From assembly GCA_951812925.1 (NCBI GenBank), contig OX638368.1:161806492-161870491 (forward strand): DNA of 64,000 nucleotides, given 5' to 3'. The notes beneath the pieces are model-generated. The model did no database searches, was not told the origin of the DNA, and saw only the letters and a program-made list of their open reading frames with translations. Positions 12,149 through 25,330 of the stretch are shown in pieces (the first letter of the stretch is position 1; every line of letters starts with the position of its first letter). This DNA comes from Calliopum simillimum. Taxonomy: Eukaryota > Arthropoda > Insecta > Diptera > Lauxaniidae. The position numbers were made by a program, and so were the translations under genes.

Positions 12149-13329
12149 GGGGTACATTTGACACTGGGGCACATTTGACTTTGCCATTTTCGGTGTGAAC
12201 ACGCCTTTCGAACCAAAAACCTGAAATGCAGAAACATAACTAATTAGAGTGGAAGCAGCGTAATGTACTTTGGCAGATCTCTTTCAACTCCTCCCGGGCT
12301 TATATGTTTTTTTAACTTTTTGTGTTTTTTTTTGTAATTTTTGGCATCTTGTTCGTAAGGGTTTTGCAAATAAAGTTGTATTGTTTTTTAAAATTAGTTA
12401 TGCGAATTTGGTAGCACTAACCTTTATAATTAATAGAATAAAAGTATTTTTTATCAAAGTCAAATAGTTTGAATTTTAAAATATTTTTAATTCTTCAAGA
12501 GATTTTGGGGCACATTTGACTTTTGCCGAAGGGGCACATTTGACGTTCTCCAGACATATGTATTTGTGCATTTTATAAAATTTTCTAGTTTTATCTTTTT
12601 AAAGATATGGTATGCCACTACAAAGCAGAAGCAAAGGCGATGAAAAAAATTTAAAAACGCTGTTTCTAATATCGGAAACCAACGAGAAACCCCGACTTCC
12701 GACACAGAATCCATTTTATTTGATTTGATATAATTTGTTACTTTTGTTTTGCCTACAATACAAGATTTTTGAATAAATGCTTTCCAACCTTTACCATTTA
12801 TTTTAATTTGAAAATCTTGATGGATGAATTGCCGATATAACATATTGACATCAAAGTTTATCATGTATGCGAAGTTTTTACTAATAATCAAATCGATTTG
12901 AAATACGTCCCGTCATGTGAAAGCGCTGCAGATATCTTGACAATGGTGTTACCCAAAATCCAGACCAAAGAAATTTCCACCAAACTAGGTCTTATCTAAT
13001 TTAACATTTTATGTTGATGTTTTCATTAAGGGTAGTGTTGAAAATTGTACTTTATATTGAAAACTTGTTTAATGTTTGATGTTTGCCCGACTTTGAGGAG
13101 TGCATTTGAGTTTAAACTACCAACTCCAACAAATCCAGCCTCAACTTCAGGTTCACGCACTAAATACGTATTTGACATCGACTTATATGTAAAATAAGTC
13201 TTCGTTAATACAAACATACTTATTATTTGCATTTATATGAAAAAAATATATGTATTATTGTTTTGTTTAATGTTTTTGTGTTATTTTTGTGAGTGTCAAA
13301 TGTGCCCCTTGCAATGTCAAATGTGCCCC
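12149..13329. mobile_element. Inverted-repeat element with doubled GGGGYACATTTGAC motifs
   Basis: The left end has two copies of GGGGYACATTTGAC (12149-12162, 12166-12179). The right end has two copies inverted (13295-13308, 13316-13329). A third pair lies inside in left-hand orientation (12507-12520, 12531-12544). Multiple binding-site-like motifs at both ends suit a pogo/Tc1-type transposase. No transposase remnant was recognised inside. Confidence 0.6.
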
Positions 13330-16164
13330 GTACCTCCGATAATGCTGATTGAGTCCTTTTTTTTTGTCTACTTAACGCTAGGTCTGCGCTTAATTTGTAT
13401 AACGAATTTTTCTTTTTATAAGCATTCCATGTAATTTCTAGTTAAAAAAGTAAGGGACATTTTTGTATTGCGTATTTTTATATAGATTGGCGAAATACAA
13501 AGTGGAAAATGTGGCGGTGTTTCAAATTTTAGCTACAATGAAGCTCATCAATCGAAAGCTAACAGCGCAATCTGTTAGTCCCGGAATGAAACTGATACAC
13601 TCCGAATGGGTTAATAAAAATATCTCTTTAATTTCTACAAGAATAAATAACCATTATGATTTATACGAAACTTTTCGAAATGATTCAGTTCAGAAATAGG
13701 ATGAGGCTTTACCGAATTTTGCATCAACTACAAATAGAAAAATCAAACAAAGATCACGTTTAAAGCTAAAATTTTATTGTAACATTTTACAATTTTACAA
13801 CAAATTTACAAAAAAAAATAAAAATAAAAAAAATAAATTGAACAGTAACCTAAATTTTGTTTTACTTATTATTATTGCAACTTCGAGCATAGAACACAAC
13901 TTCTTACTTAAAGACAGTAGTTTTCGCTTATAACATAAAAGATTGATATATTAACTATTGAAACAATGGAACCGTGTTCTATAAGACCCACACTCATAAA
14001 GAATATTAAATTAAATTTACAAAAAAACTTAACTTATGCTTTTTATACAAACAATTTTCAATTTAATGTCATTTAAATATTAATGCTACTTTTAAATAAA
14101 AATAAAATAAAATATTGAATGCGTCTGAAACCGAACATAGAACTTTCTAAAATTTTGGTTCACTTCTCAACTTTTTAGGCTCTTAAATTTGTATAAAATT
14201 GGCAAAACATGATATATCTATTTTTATGAATTTTTCAAGACACAGTGAAGTGCCACCGCCACCGCTTATTCGTGCCTTGTTTTGTCGCAGTGAGAGTAAT
14301 TTTTGTAGGGTAACGCAAACAAACTTTAATAAAACATATAATAGGAAATACTGTTCACTTTAACGCATACTTTGCCAGCTCCTAGACCTCATTGAGTGCT
14401 GCATAGATTAAAAAAATAAATCCATAATAAAAAATCGGTTACATAATTTTTTGCCATATTAGCAGAGAAACATATTTTTGATTAATGTTTCACTTTAAGT
14501 TTGAAAATTTTGTTTTTTACACAAATTTTGTAGAATTTTAAAAACGAGATATTAGAGATATGCACGATCTGGACTAACGTACTTGGAAGCAGAGTAAAAG
14601 GGTAACATAACGTCCACAACAAAATGCCCGCAAATTGCTATTTTACGCTTTTAGTCAAGCTATTGTGTAGTGTAAAATAATCTTACACTCTTGCCTTTTT
14701 TTGCTGTCAGTTTAAATTATTTTATAAACACAAGAAATAAAAAGATTTTTGCAATTAAGTTGTGAAATTTAGTAATATAAATAAAATTAATGAATTTAGC
14801 GAGTGATCAGGCAAAAGTTTCGTCAATTGTGAAAAAAGACACTTAGGATATTCCTTAAAACATATAAATGCCTTGGAAACCTTGTAAACTGTCAAAATTC
14901 GTATAGATTTTGATAAGGTTTTCAAGGCATTGATACTTTTTAAGGAATACCCTCATTATTTTCCTACGCTTGAATGTGATTATGTGGGATCACAATTTAG
15001 AGTAACCTGTTACTCAGCCCGTTACACCAGATTGTAAGTAATTCTATTGTATTTAATATTTTTAGTTAACATTTTTCTGTGTGTGGTTAACAAAATTTTA
15101 ATCTGTTAACTTGTAAATTTTAATTTTTTGTTATGCAAGTCATTAATTTGAATTTTAAGAGTAATCTCTTTATGTAGTAGTAGAACGTTTAAGTTCGTTC
15201 AAATTACTGTATTCTAATACCAATAATAATAATTCGCAATCGTAGTAAAAAGATTCATTAGCACGAGTACTAAATATAAGCATACATACTATGATCCTTC
15301 TCAAACAAAAAATTATGTGATATCCTAAATTAAGGCTTTGAACGTTACACTTTTGATTTTCATTAAAAAACGATTTTTAGTTTTTTACTTTAAAGTATAA
15401 AATTTATTCTCATATTTTCAGTTTTTTATTTTACTTTGGGCTCTTATTTTTTTGGTTACATTTTTAACTTAATTAATTACATTGTTTGGTTTTATGTATA
15501 AAGTTTTGGTCCAATGACGAGGAATTATTCTTTAACATTGTTACTAAATATTTTAACAATAATATACATGTTCAACTTTGTTTAAAGCTACAATAAAATT
15601 TTAAAATGCACAGGGGTAAAGTTTACAAGTACGGGTACATAAAGCAGTTAAGTTTTACATGTTAACGTTGTTCTTATTAAAGTAAGTTTAGTACATTTTC
15701 TAATTTGTTGACATTTTATGTCAATCCCTACAATTTTGAATAACGTGATAGACGACATTAATGCACATTTTTGACTTATTTTTTTAAAAGTAATACATAC
15801 ATGTTATTATTTTTGTAATTGTTACATTGTAAAATCCTACTTATATGGTGTTTAAATAAGAAATTTTCAGTCCTAAGGTTTAGATATGAAATTCTTTTGT
15901 AAAACAAATATATTACATCTACTAATAATTTTTTTTTATTTTTCAATAATTTTACACTACGTTACACCAGTGAGAAATTTAAATGTAATACAGCCGTGCT
16001 GAATATAGTGAAAATCCGATATAGTGAACACCAAAGTTGCGAAGTCTATGCGAAAAAGCGATCCAAGTCAATTTCTGAACGCAAAAAGCAAACATCTATT
16101 CGCGAATTCTTTCAATAAACATATGTACATTAGACCGGTTCGATTTTGTATGAAGCAAAAAAAA
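13330..16164. other. AT-rich non-coding stretch with one hairpin
   Basis: The only structure I see is an imperfect hairpin at about 14846-14953 (ATTCCTTAAAA, AATGCCTTGGAAACCTT and their complements, loop near GTCAAAATTCG). Two further weak ends, such as GTGAAAATCCGATATAGTG near 16008, may be transposon traces. Confidence 0.45.
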
Positions 16165-17272
16165 ATATATAGGGGAAGAGTACCGCCAGCGGGCAGGGTT
16201 CGGGTGTGGGCCCCCCCGTAACTTTTGACAGAAAACAAATGCATCTTCTCTGACAAATGTTAAGCGCGTGTTATGACAGCACGAAGTTTTTGTGCATTTA
16301 CCGGAGCAAACAGGCGCATTTGCTTGATGCTGAGAAGAAAATAATTTTTGAATAAGTGAAAGTCAACACAAAAGTTTTTTTCAATCATTTTCCAAGTGCG
16401 ATAAATCGAAGTTAATCAATCGAAAAGCTGAATGCAATCTATATTTATGCAGTAAATTTTTATGCAACCAAAATATTCAAACAGCACAATTTGCTCATTG
16501 CTTTTCAAAGTTGCTATCAAAGTCAAGTATGGGCCCCGAAGTGGTTTTTTTATTTAAAGCCTGTGTTTTACTGAAATATTGTCGTGGATGCCAACGTTAC
16601 TAATCTTAATGGTATTCTTATGCCATTTTACGATTTTTTAGTGGAAATGAAAGAACCAATAGGATCTTTAAAGATATCGTAGAAAAAAAGTTATTTTCAT
16701 TAAGTGTGGGTGTTAAAGTGGCATAACACTTTGCAAAAAATCTGGATCATGGATTGGTGCAAAAAAATCATTCTTGGCAAAAGAGCAATGTCAACAAGGG
16801 CCAGAGATTATGTCACATTGCAAAAAAAATGATATGTCATCAGCCGAAGATAATGTCTGGTTTCGGGGCAACAGGTATGATGCCATTCGATTCAGACGTT
16901 TTCAGTGACGCTGATTTTGTGAAGCCGTTGAGCAGAATTTGTTAAATTTTTGTGAGTCAATGTCTCCGAAATAAGTTAATTTTGCTTTCTTCTCCATTTG
17001 ATTGCTTTTAATTTCATATTTTCCCATTTTTAGCCGATTATCTAAGAGTGCCCACAACTGGACCTAAAATTTTTTTTTGTCAAAAGATCACTTAACTATT
17101 TTTTTGATATAATTCTTACAACTGACGAAATCAATTTACTTTCTTCACCAATAGTTAGCTAAGGTCTTTAGCTTTCCATTGACACTTATATGTGTGCATA
17201 ATATACATTTGGTCAAAAGTTATGAGTCGAAAGCAAAACGGTGCCCACACCCGGTACCCTTCCTCTATAATA
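16165..17272 (+). mobile_element. Pogo-like DNA transposon relic
   Basis: The left end (TA then GGGGAAGAGTACC, GGGTGTGGGC, TAACTTTTGACA) is mirrored by the right end at about 17213-17270 (GTCAAAAGTTA, GCCCACACC, GGTACCCTTCCTC, then TA). This fits a TA target. A transposase C-terminal fragment lies inside at 16754-16945. The total of about 1.1 kb is far shorter than an intact pogo-like element. Confidence 0.6.
16754..16945 (+). pseudogene. Pogo/DDE_1-type transposase C-terminal fragment
   Basis: The 63-residue reading frame contains SGFGATGMMPFDSDVFSDADF. This matches the conserved GF-TGI-PFD-DVF-D-DF segment found after the catalytic core in pogo/Tigger-type transposases. The rest of the enzyme is not recognisable, so it cannot be active. 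Confidence 0.6.
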
Positions 17273-17514
17273 TTTGCGTATAAAAATCGATTTTTTTTAC
17301 ATTTTTCAATTACGCGGTCGGAAAAACGATTTTTTACTCAAAAGCAAGGTATCTTAGGAAAAAAATACACAAGGCAAAAAATGCTTGGAATGCTTGGAAT
17401 TGTTTAGAGAATTCGTGTGAATTTTTTCAGAATTTTTTTTATATATTTTATAATTTTTTAAAAATTTATCAAGTTGAAAGTTTTCAGCTGTTAAGCTCAC
17501 ATTCGTCAGCATAA

Positions 17515-17830
17515 TGCTAGGTTTACTCAAAACAATGACGTCTACGAAAAAATTTCATCATTGATTTTTTTATTATTTAAGCAATAACTATAATACAACA
17601 CAAAATCAAAAATAATTGTAACATTTTGCAAACCATTTTTTCTAAACTAATTTGTGGTCGCTGAACACGAAAGATGCAATTTGGGGCTGTTCCCAAGTTA
17701 TTCGATAATTTCTATATTCAAGGTTATAGCTTCGGCGATAGGAAATAACCCCCAAAACAAAAACGAAATAACGCCCAAAAACAAAAACGAAATAACGCCC
17801 AATTATTTTCATATAAATTTGGGCGATAAT
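17515..17830 (-). repeat. Dispersed repeat G, copy 1 (inverted relative to 25040)
   Basis: GTAACATTTTGCAAACCATTTTTT, the GCTGAACACGAAA block and CCAAGTTATTCGATAATTTC recur as reverse complements at 25040-25215. Inside, a 23-bp unit CCCAAAAACAAAAACGAAATAACG-like is repeated two to three times (17750-17800). Confidence 0.5.
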
Positions 17831-18718
17831 CATTTTCACACTTCGGACAATATGTACCGATGTCTTTCATGTACATCAAACAGACATTTGTGACACATTT
17901 TGAATCCAAGAAGCAACATGTAGGGCGTATAATGAAAATATACTAATTGCTTTTTCGCAAATTGGCCTTTATTGCGTGAAGAAAGGATTGGTTTCCTTCT
18001 TATACAGCGTATTCCATAATAAAATAAAGGGTTTTTCAAATACAAAATCAATAATGGTGCGACCATGACCACTTTTCCTTAAAATTTGAACAAACTTGTT
18101 GATCGATCTATAAATTCGGTGAAAAAAAGCACTTCTACTGATGAAAAAGGGTGCTCAATTTGGCTGCAAGCTTTCATTATTTTAATTAATAATTACATTG
18201 GCTTCCTGGTTTTTTTTATTATAAATGTAAAATGAATAAGTAGGTGCATCTGCTTTTGAGACACTATTTTAGAAAAATAGTTTTCCATACGGCTCTTTTT
18301 GTGCTTTCTTGCTTAAAAAACACATTTTTTTATTAATTTTTTGTTGTTTTTGATTTTTCTACGAATAACCTCGTGAAAAATTTAACAAAACTCCAGCAAC
18401 GCCGGGTAAATCAGCAATTATTTTTATATTTTTTAAGTGAGCAGAGCTTGCTGTTGAATTTTTTCAAAACCGATTTTTTTTTTTTAGCTCAAACACAGTG
18501 GGTATTAACACACATTCTATCCAGAAAAAATATTTCCTCGAATCAAGTGAACCGCACTAAGGAGTGAGATTGAAAAAGTCTTAACACACGATTTACCTAA
18601 TAATTTTTTTTGGGTGTAAAATTTAAAAATTTCTTTGACCTAGTTATCTTTGAAAAATATGTCAGTTATTATTTTTAATGACAAACATGTTGATTTGTTG
18701 TGAGTTTGTTTAAAATTA
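17831..18718. other. AT-rich stretch, nothing recognised
   Basis: No exon, RNA gene or element end could be supported between repeat G and the Tc1-like relic. Confidence 0.45.
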
Positions 18719-20945
18719 GTGAAGAAAATTATTAAAAATTTTCAAAAAAATCCAAATTGGTCCCACAAAAAATTGGCCGAAGAACTGAAGGTCTACCGTC
18801 TAACTGTTTCCAATGTTATTAAACAGTTTCAGGAGAATTTGACCATCGATAGGAAACTTGGTTCCTGGTATAGAACTCGCATAAATAGCTTTAAAATATG
18901 ATGGTTCAATATTACCAACTTAAGAATAAAACAGAATATATCTTCTCTTCTTATACGAGCTAAAATTGTATGTTTGTTTTTTGTTTCTTTGTTTCTTTGT
19001 ACTTATTTCTGTGCCAATATTTTTTCTCGAAAACGGCTACAGCGATTTTAATGAAACTTGGAATAGTTTTAGATATTAGCATACAATGAAGAATGAGCTA
19101 GGTTTGAACTTTATTAATGCTCACCAGAGGGCGTGGCACAGCCTTAAATTTTAAATTTGATTTAGTCATAACTCGCAAGCCATACAAGGTATTTGAATGA
19201 AATTTGGTGAGCAGGTACGGACTAATAATACCTTGTAATGGATAAAAAGTGGGCGGGATCGAAAAAGTGCCACGCCCACTTTTCAGCCCTTGAAAATTTT
19301 GATTCCATATTACTCGAAAACGACTCCAACAATTTTGATGAAAATTTAGAAGATGTTACCTCTGCAGACAGGGATTAATATGTGATACGCCGTTATATTC
19401 GGAAAACTCGTTGAAGGGCGTAGCACCACCCACAAAAATATAAAATGGTATAAAAAGAAAACTAATAAAGCAAACATTCTGAAATTAACTGTGAGGTGCG
19501 TAATTGCTAAAAGGCATCTCTGTTCTGAAAGTGGGCGAAATATTGCCGTTGCGCGTGGAACCTCCCATACAAGCAAAATACGTTAAATGCTATTTCTCGC
19601 AAATGTTTCAAGGTATTTCAAAAAAATTTGGTTTGTACGTACTGCTTATTAATGCCTTGTAATAACCGAAAAGTGGGCGGCATCGAAGAAGTACCACGCC
19701 CCCTTTTTAACCGTTAAAAATTTTGAATCAATATTACTCGAAAACGACTCCAACAATTTTAATGAAAATTTAAGAGACTGTACCCTTGAAAACAAGTATT
19801 AATATGTGATATGCCGTTGTATTGGAAAAATTCGATGAAGGGCGTGGCACCGCCCACAAAAATATAATATGCTATAAAAAGAAAACTACTAAAGCAATCT
19901 TTCTAAATTTAACTGTAGGGAATCTCCTTTTTATGAGGCACCTACGACCTGAAAATGGGCAAAATATCGCCGGTACGCGTGGAACCTCCCATACAAGTAA
20001 AACAAATAAAATGCTATTTCTCGCAAATGCTACAACGTATTTTGATGAAATTTGGTATGCGGATCTGGATCATAAGTATCTAAAGCATAACGAAAAGTGG
20101 GCTTTGTTCAACAATTGCCACGACCACTTTTTACCAAAATAAAAATTTTAGTTAATAACTCGGGCACAAAAAAAAAATGGAATGAACTTTTTATTTTTAA
20201 TATGCAGTCTTATGTACTTTTTGACACTGAATCCGTTTTCATCAGGAGAACTGTCATTATACCTGCAGGATTTTCAAATATCTTTGCTTGAAGTTGAAGA
20301 AACCGCTGTGTTCAGTCTTAACTGCATGTCTACAAGAAAAGGTGAAATCCTTTTTTATTAATGGCGTTGAATAGCCTTATCAAAACATCCTTTCGGATTT
20401 TTCCAATAGGTCTTTTTCTTTCCGAGGTAAGATCTTTTGAAGATAAGATATTTCAGCCCCTATACAATAGACGAAATATTTTGGGTGCGTGCCATATCCC
20501 ATTTATTTAATTTTTTGATATTTTCCTATACCATTCTACACTTTTCAAATTTTTTCTTATTATTATTCTCATCGGTTAATTTATCATTTTGAAAGCATGA
20601 ATACTGGAGGTGAAAAGGTACGAATTCCACCACAAAAAATAGCTATGAATACTAACATCGACTAAAATAATAAGATTAGATTGTTGACCAAGCAGGGATC
20701 GGTCTCCTGGTACTGTAAATATTAAGGGAGATTAGGTTTCAGCTTTTGGCTACTTCCATTTATCATATATTTAGTATTTAAGATTTTTTATTTACCCTTG
20801 GATTTCTTTCATATTCAACTGTAATAAAACTACAACAATAATACCAGTGTATCCAACGAATGTATAACTATCAACGTTTGCCTTAAGCTACATTTTTAAT
20901 TTGCTTTCTTTATATATTTTCACATTTCTTTTCGGACACAGGATC
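18719..20945 (+). mobile_element. Tc1-like relic interrupted by Helitron-like copy B
   Basis: A frame at 18719-18898 encodes a helix-turn-helix transposase N-terminus (NWSHKKLAEELKVYRLTVSN, then LTIDRKLGSWYRTRI), as in Tc1/mariner enzymes, and then decays. The flanks of the insertion (18858-18940 and 20714-20945) are collinear with 30985-31335, where they are joined without interruption. The relic is therefore one repeat split by a later insertion. Confidence 0.65.
18941..20713 (+). mobile_element. Helitron-like non-autonomous element, copy B
   Basis: The ends match copy A: TCTTCTCTTCTTATACGAG at the start, and GACCAAGCAGGGATCGGTC then TCCTGGTAC at the end. Two ~425-bp internal units begin near 19415 and 19840, against three in copy A. 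The related unfilled sequence at 31085/31086 gives the insertion point exactly, between A and T with no duplication. Confidence 0.7.
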
Positions 20946-21810
20946 AGAAATGAAATGAAAAACTCAAGTTCGTACATTCAAAGTTTGCCAATTTTTTCTC
21001 TCAAGACCGCTTTTATTGATATTTGTAATTTGATTATTGACCTGAAATCAATAGCTAAATGTTCAAAATATGTACAAGCTCCAAAGATTTCATAATGTAA
21101 ATTGGCAAAGTTTCTATTTCGACACGTCAAGCCAATTTGCACCTCAGTTGAATCGAATTTATACAGAAACCATACAAAAGTTCTGTCCAATGATTGGCAA
21201 TATGACACTATTGTAAACAATGCTGCTAAGACTAGAAATTCCCATCAGTATTTGATGGGCGTATCACTAAGTTCAAACGACAACAAAATAATTACTCATT
21301 ACTAGTATCGCCGGTGGCCAAATTTTGGCCATTCTCCTAAAGATAGATACAATTTTTTCGAGTACTGTTTTGTATAAAAGAAAGCCAGAATATTAAGTGT
21401 TAACAGAATTCAATACTTTTAGTAACATTTTTTGGATGCAGAAGGCTTAGTGCATATCAAAATCGAATTACATAAAAATTGGAGTGCTGGCTTAGCCGCT
21501 GTAGCTAGCGTATTTCATTTTGAAAGCTAGGCACCTTCAACTAAAAAAAAAGATTAATATTCTTTCTCAAAAATCCGTTTATCTCCATTTCAAAGTAGCC
21601 GAGATAACCTATTTTCCTTTTAGGCGCATGACAACACTCGCATATACATTTTTCTTAAGCTATCTTCCATAAGAAACGGTGTTCAATTTCAGCCGTGATA
21701 CAGTATTATTAAACCGCATCTCACTGCAAAAATGAAACAAAACCAAAAACCAATACATAGTAAAAGGCAAGGCCGAGAGTGTGCCCACGCCAATGCAGAA
21801 CTGCAGTCCA
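20946..21810. other. Stretch with no recognised feature
   Basis: Short open frames occur (for example 20978-21220), but none shows splice context or family resemblance. Confidence 0.4.
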
Positions 21811-21814
21811 TAAG

Positions 21815-22215
21815 TATCGAAAATATTAAACAATTCGAAGAAAACGATGAAAGTCCAAAAGTATTGAAAAATGTCCAAAATATCGGTAAAAGTCAAAAAG
21901 TGTACAGTTGAATTTTACGAATAACATCCAAAAAATCGGTAAAAGTTCAAAAGTATCGAGAAATCCGCAATACATCGGCAAATGGCCAAAATTATCGAAA
22001 AACATCCAAAATATCGGTAAAAGTTCAAAAGTATCACGAAACATCCAATGCATCGATAAAAGTTCAAAAGTATTGAAAAACATCCAAAATTTCGGTAAAA
22101 GTCTAAAAGTATCGAGAAACGTCAAAAATATCCATAAAAGACCAACAGTATACAAAAACATCTAAAATATCGGCAAAGCTCCAAAATATCGAAAAACATC
22201 CAAAATATCGATGCA
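21815..22215. repeat. 39-bp tandem repeat (minisatellite), ~10 copies
   Basis: Units are of the type AACATCCAAAATATCGG + TAAAAGTTCAAAAGTATCG. Because 39 is a multiple of three, long frames stay open on both strands with 13-residue periodic peptides. Those frames are a by-product of the repeat, not genes. Confidence 0.75.
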
Positions 22216-22525
22216 GATCGTGAACAGAGTGCAACAAAACAGGGTTTTGCCAGCAAGAGAAAAACAACAACAACAAAATCTCTCTCACTCCACTGTCTCA
22301 TTCACTTTCTCAACAACACAGCATAACACTGTGTGTGCTGTTGTTGTTGTAATTATATGGGAAACTTTGATCCTGTTTTTAAATGCCTTAATGGCAACTT
22401 ATGAGGATTATTTTTGGATTCGTGCATTCTACACCACAGTACCTTTTATATAAAAAATATCGAAAATCGGTTAAATGGTTAGCTCGCAAAAGGGGCGCAA
22501 AAAAAACTGTTCACGTATTAATATA

Positions 22526-24360
22526 GTACCTGGAGACCGATCCCTGCTCGGTCAACAATCTGATTTTATTTTTTTAGTCGATGTTTTTATTCATAGCTAT
22601 TTTTTGTTATGAAACTTGTACCTTTTCACCTCTAATGGTCATGCTTTCAAAATGATAAATAAACCGATGGGAACAATAATAAGAAAAAACTCAGAAAATA
22701 ACGAATGGTATAGAAAAATATCAAAAACTCTAATTTTTTTTGGTGAAATAGAATGCCCTAAAATAAATTAATGGGATATGCCACAAACCCAAAATATTTC
22801 GTCTTTTGTATGGGGGCTGAAATATCTTATCTTCAAAGGATCATAACTCGGAAAATAAGAGTCCTATTGTAAAAATCCGAAAGGATATTTTGATAAGGAA
22901 GATTGTGGCTATTCGATGCTATTAATGAAAAGAATTTTACCTTTTCTTGTAGTTATGCTGTACAGCGTTTTCTTCAAATTCAAGCATGGATATTTCAAAA
23001 TCCTGCAGGTGTAATGAAAGTTCTGCAATGGAGACGGATTCAGCGTCAAAAAGTACATAAGGCTGCATATAAGAATTAAAAAGTTAATTCCATTTTTATT
23101 TTTTTTGTGCCTGAGTTATTAACCAAAATTTTTATTTTGATAAAAAGTGGGCGTGGCAATTATTGAACAAAGCCTATTTTTCGTTATGCTTTAGATACTC
23201 AAGCCTATTTTTTGTTATGTTTTAGATACTCATGATACAGATCCGCATACCAAATTTCATCAAAATATGTTGTACTATTTGTGAGAAATAGCTTTTAATT
23301 TGTTTTACTTGTATGGGAGGTTCCACGTACACCGGCGATATTTTGTCCACTTTCAGGTCATAGGTGCTAATAGCAAGTAGACTCCTTGCAGTTAAATTCA
23401 GAAAGATTGCTTTAGTAGTTTTCTTTTTATAGCGTATTATATTTTTTGTTGGCGGTGCCACGCCCCTCAACGTATTTTTTTAATATAACGTTATATCACA
23501 TATTAATCCTTGATGGCAGTGTTAACATCTCCTACATTATCATTAAAATTGTTGGAGTCGTTTTCGAGTAATATTGAATTAAAATTTTGAATGGTTAAAT
23601 GGGGGGCGTGGCACTTCTTCGATACCGCTCACTTTTCGATTATTAAAAGGCATTTATAAGCAGTACCTACATTCCAAATTTCATCAAAATATCTTGTAAC
23701 ATTTGCGAGATAAAGCATTTTACGTATTTTGCTTGTATGGGAGGTTCCACGCGCAACTGCGATATTTCGCCCACTTCAAGATCAGAGATGCCTTATAGCA
23801 ATTAGGCTCCTCACAGTTAAATTCAGAATGTTTGCTTTATTAGTTTTCTTTTTATACCGTTTTATATTTTTGTGGGCGGTGTCACGCCCTTCAACGAGTT
23901 TTCCCAATATAACGGTGTATTACATATTAATCCTTGTTTGCAGAGGTAACATCTCCTAAATTTTCATTAAAATTGTTGGAGTCGTTTTCGGGTAATATTG
24001 AATCAAAATTTTCAAGGGCTGAAAAGTGGGCGTGGCACTTCTTCGATCCCGCCAACTTTTTGTCTGTTCCAAGGTACTATCAAGCCGTACCTGCTCACCA
24101 AATTTCATTTAAATATCTTGTATAGTTTGCGAATTATGACTAAATCAATTTAAAAATTTAGGGCAGCGCCACGCCCCCTGGTGAGCATTTACAAAGTTCA
24201 AATCTAGCTCATTCTTCATTGTATGCTAATATCTAACACTATTCCAAGTTTCATTAAAATCGCTGCATCCGTTCTCGAGAAAAATTTGGGAACATATATA
24301 TTTATAAATATATAAATATATAAATAAACATACAATTTTAGCTCGTATAAGGAGAGAAGA
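22526..24360 (-). mobile_element. Helitron-like non-autonomous element, copy C (inverted)
   Basis: On the minus strand it begins TCTTCTCTCCTTATACGAG at 24360 and ends GACCGAGCAGGGATCGGTC, TCCAGGTAC at 22526. The flanking bases are again A and T. Two ~425-bp internal units lie near 23884 and 23459. It is 1835 bp long and about as diverged from copy A as copy B is. Confidence 0.65.
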
Positions 24361-25003
24361 TAGATTACTGCTCACAACGACATAAGTAGATGAATTTGTT
24401 GGTTTGAAAATCATTGAGTATCGTTGTGAATTTGGCTTAGCTATCACAAGGAGTTGCTTTTGCGTCATAGGTGGAGTTGATGCAAAAAATAATGCTTTAA
24501 ATACAGTCATGTGCTTAAACCTGGAGTGGAGTTGATGCAAAAAATAATGCTTTAAATACAGTCGTGTGCTTAAATATGCAGACAGTGACATTTACAGAAA
24601 GGTCTCCAACGTAAATGTTGCCGTGCAAATGAGTTAAATGGATTTTTGCACGTAGTGGACGGAAATTATAGAAATAACTGCATGAGTGCCGTATAAAAAT
24701 TTGATCCAGAAACAAACAAATGTTATAAAGTGGCTTTAATGCCACTTACACAAAGTAATGCTGGTGTAATTGCTTTAAATGGCAACCTTTATATAGCTGG
24801 TGGTTGGTCTAGTGGCGTATCAATTAAAACTGTCGAATGCTACGATCCGATTAAAGATGTGTGTAGAAGGATAGCACCGATGAGTGAAAGTCGTCAACAC
24901 CCTGGAGTAAGAATTTAACAGCCTAAAATAAAATTTTCTATAATTGGTATTTTTTTCTTTTGTTTGTAGATTGCAATTGTTAATGGACTGTTATATGTGG
25001 TGA
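24361..25003 (+). pseudogene. Kelch-repeat gene fossil
   Basis: Reading the plus strand gives kelch-type phrases: CVIGGVDAKNNALNTVMCLN, then NCMSAV (stop) KFDPETNKCYKVALMPL, then ALNGNLYIAGGWSSG, TVECYDPIKDVCRRIAPM and IVNGLLYVV. These match the beta-propeller repeats of kelch-like actin/Cullin-3 adaptors. It carries stops, frameshifts and a ~51-bp internal tandem duplication (GTTGATGCAAAAAATAATGC twice). A short intron with GTAAGA donor (24907) and TTTGTAG acceptor (24969) still splits ...SRQHPG from IAIVNG. The copy therefore arose from DNA, not from a processed mRNA. Confidence 0.7.
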
Positions 25004-25039
25004 GCAATTATGAAAACAAAAAAAGCTGAAAATTTTATT

Positions 25040-25330
25040 TTTTTTAGCGTTATTTCGTTTTTTTTTTTTTTTTTTTTTTGCATTATTTCCTACCTCGAAT
25101 ATAGAAATTATCGAATAACTTGGGGACAGCCGCAAAGAAAAATAATTGTGTTTTTCGTGTTCAGCGACCTCAAATTAGTTTACAAAAAATGGTTTGCAAA
25201 ATGTTACATTTATTTTAATTTTGTGTTGTATTAACTTTTAATAGTTATTGCTTAAATGATAAAAAAAATCAAAATCACAAAAAAATGTTTGGTAAACTTT
25301 ACTTTTTATAGTATAGAAAACATAATCCCA
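25040..25330 (+). repeat. Dispersed repeat G, copy 2
   Basis: This is the inverted counterpart of 17515-17830. It contains GAAATTATCGAATAACTTGG, TTTTCGTGTTCAGCGACC and GGTTTGCAAAATGTTAC. A long T run (25057-25079) precedes it. Confidence 0.5.

Noticed and set aside
21660..22288. Open frames on both strands across the 39-bp array
   Set aside because: Period-13 peptides such as NIGKSSKVSRN follow from a repeat whose unit is a multiple of three. There is no splice or start context.
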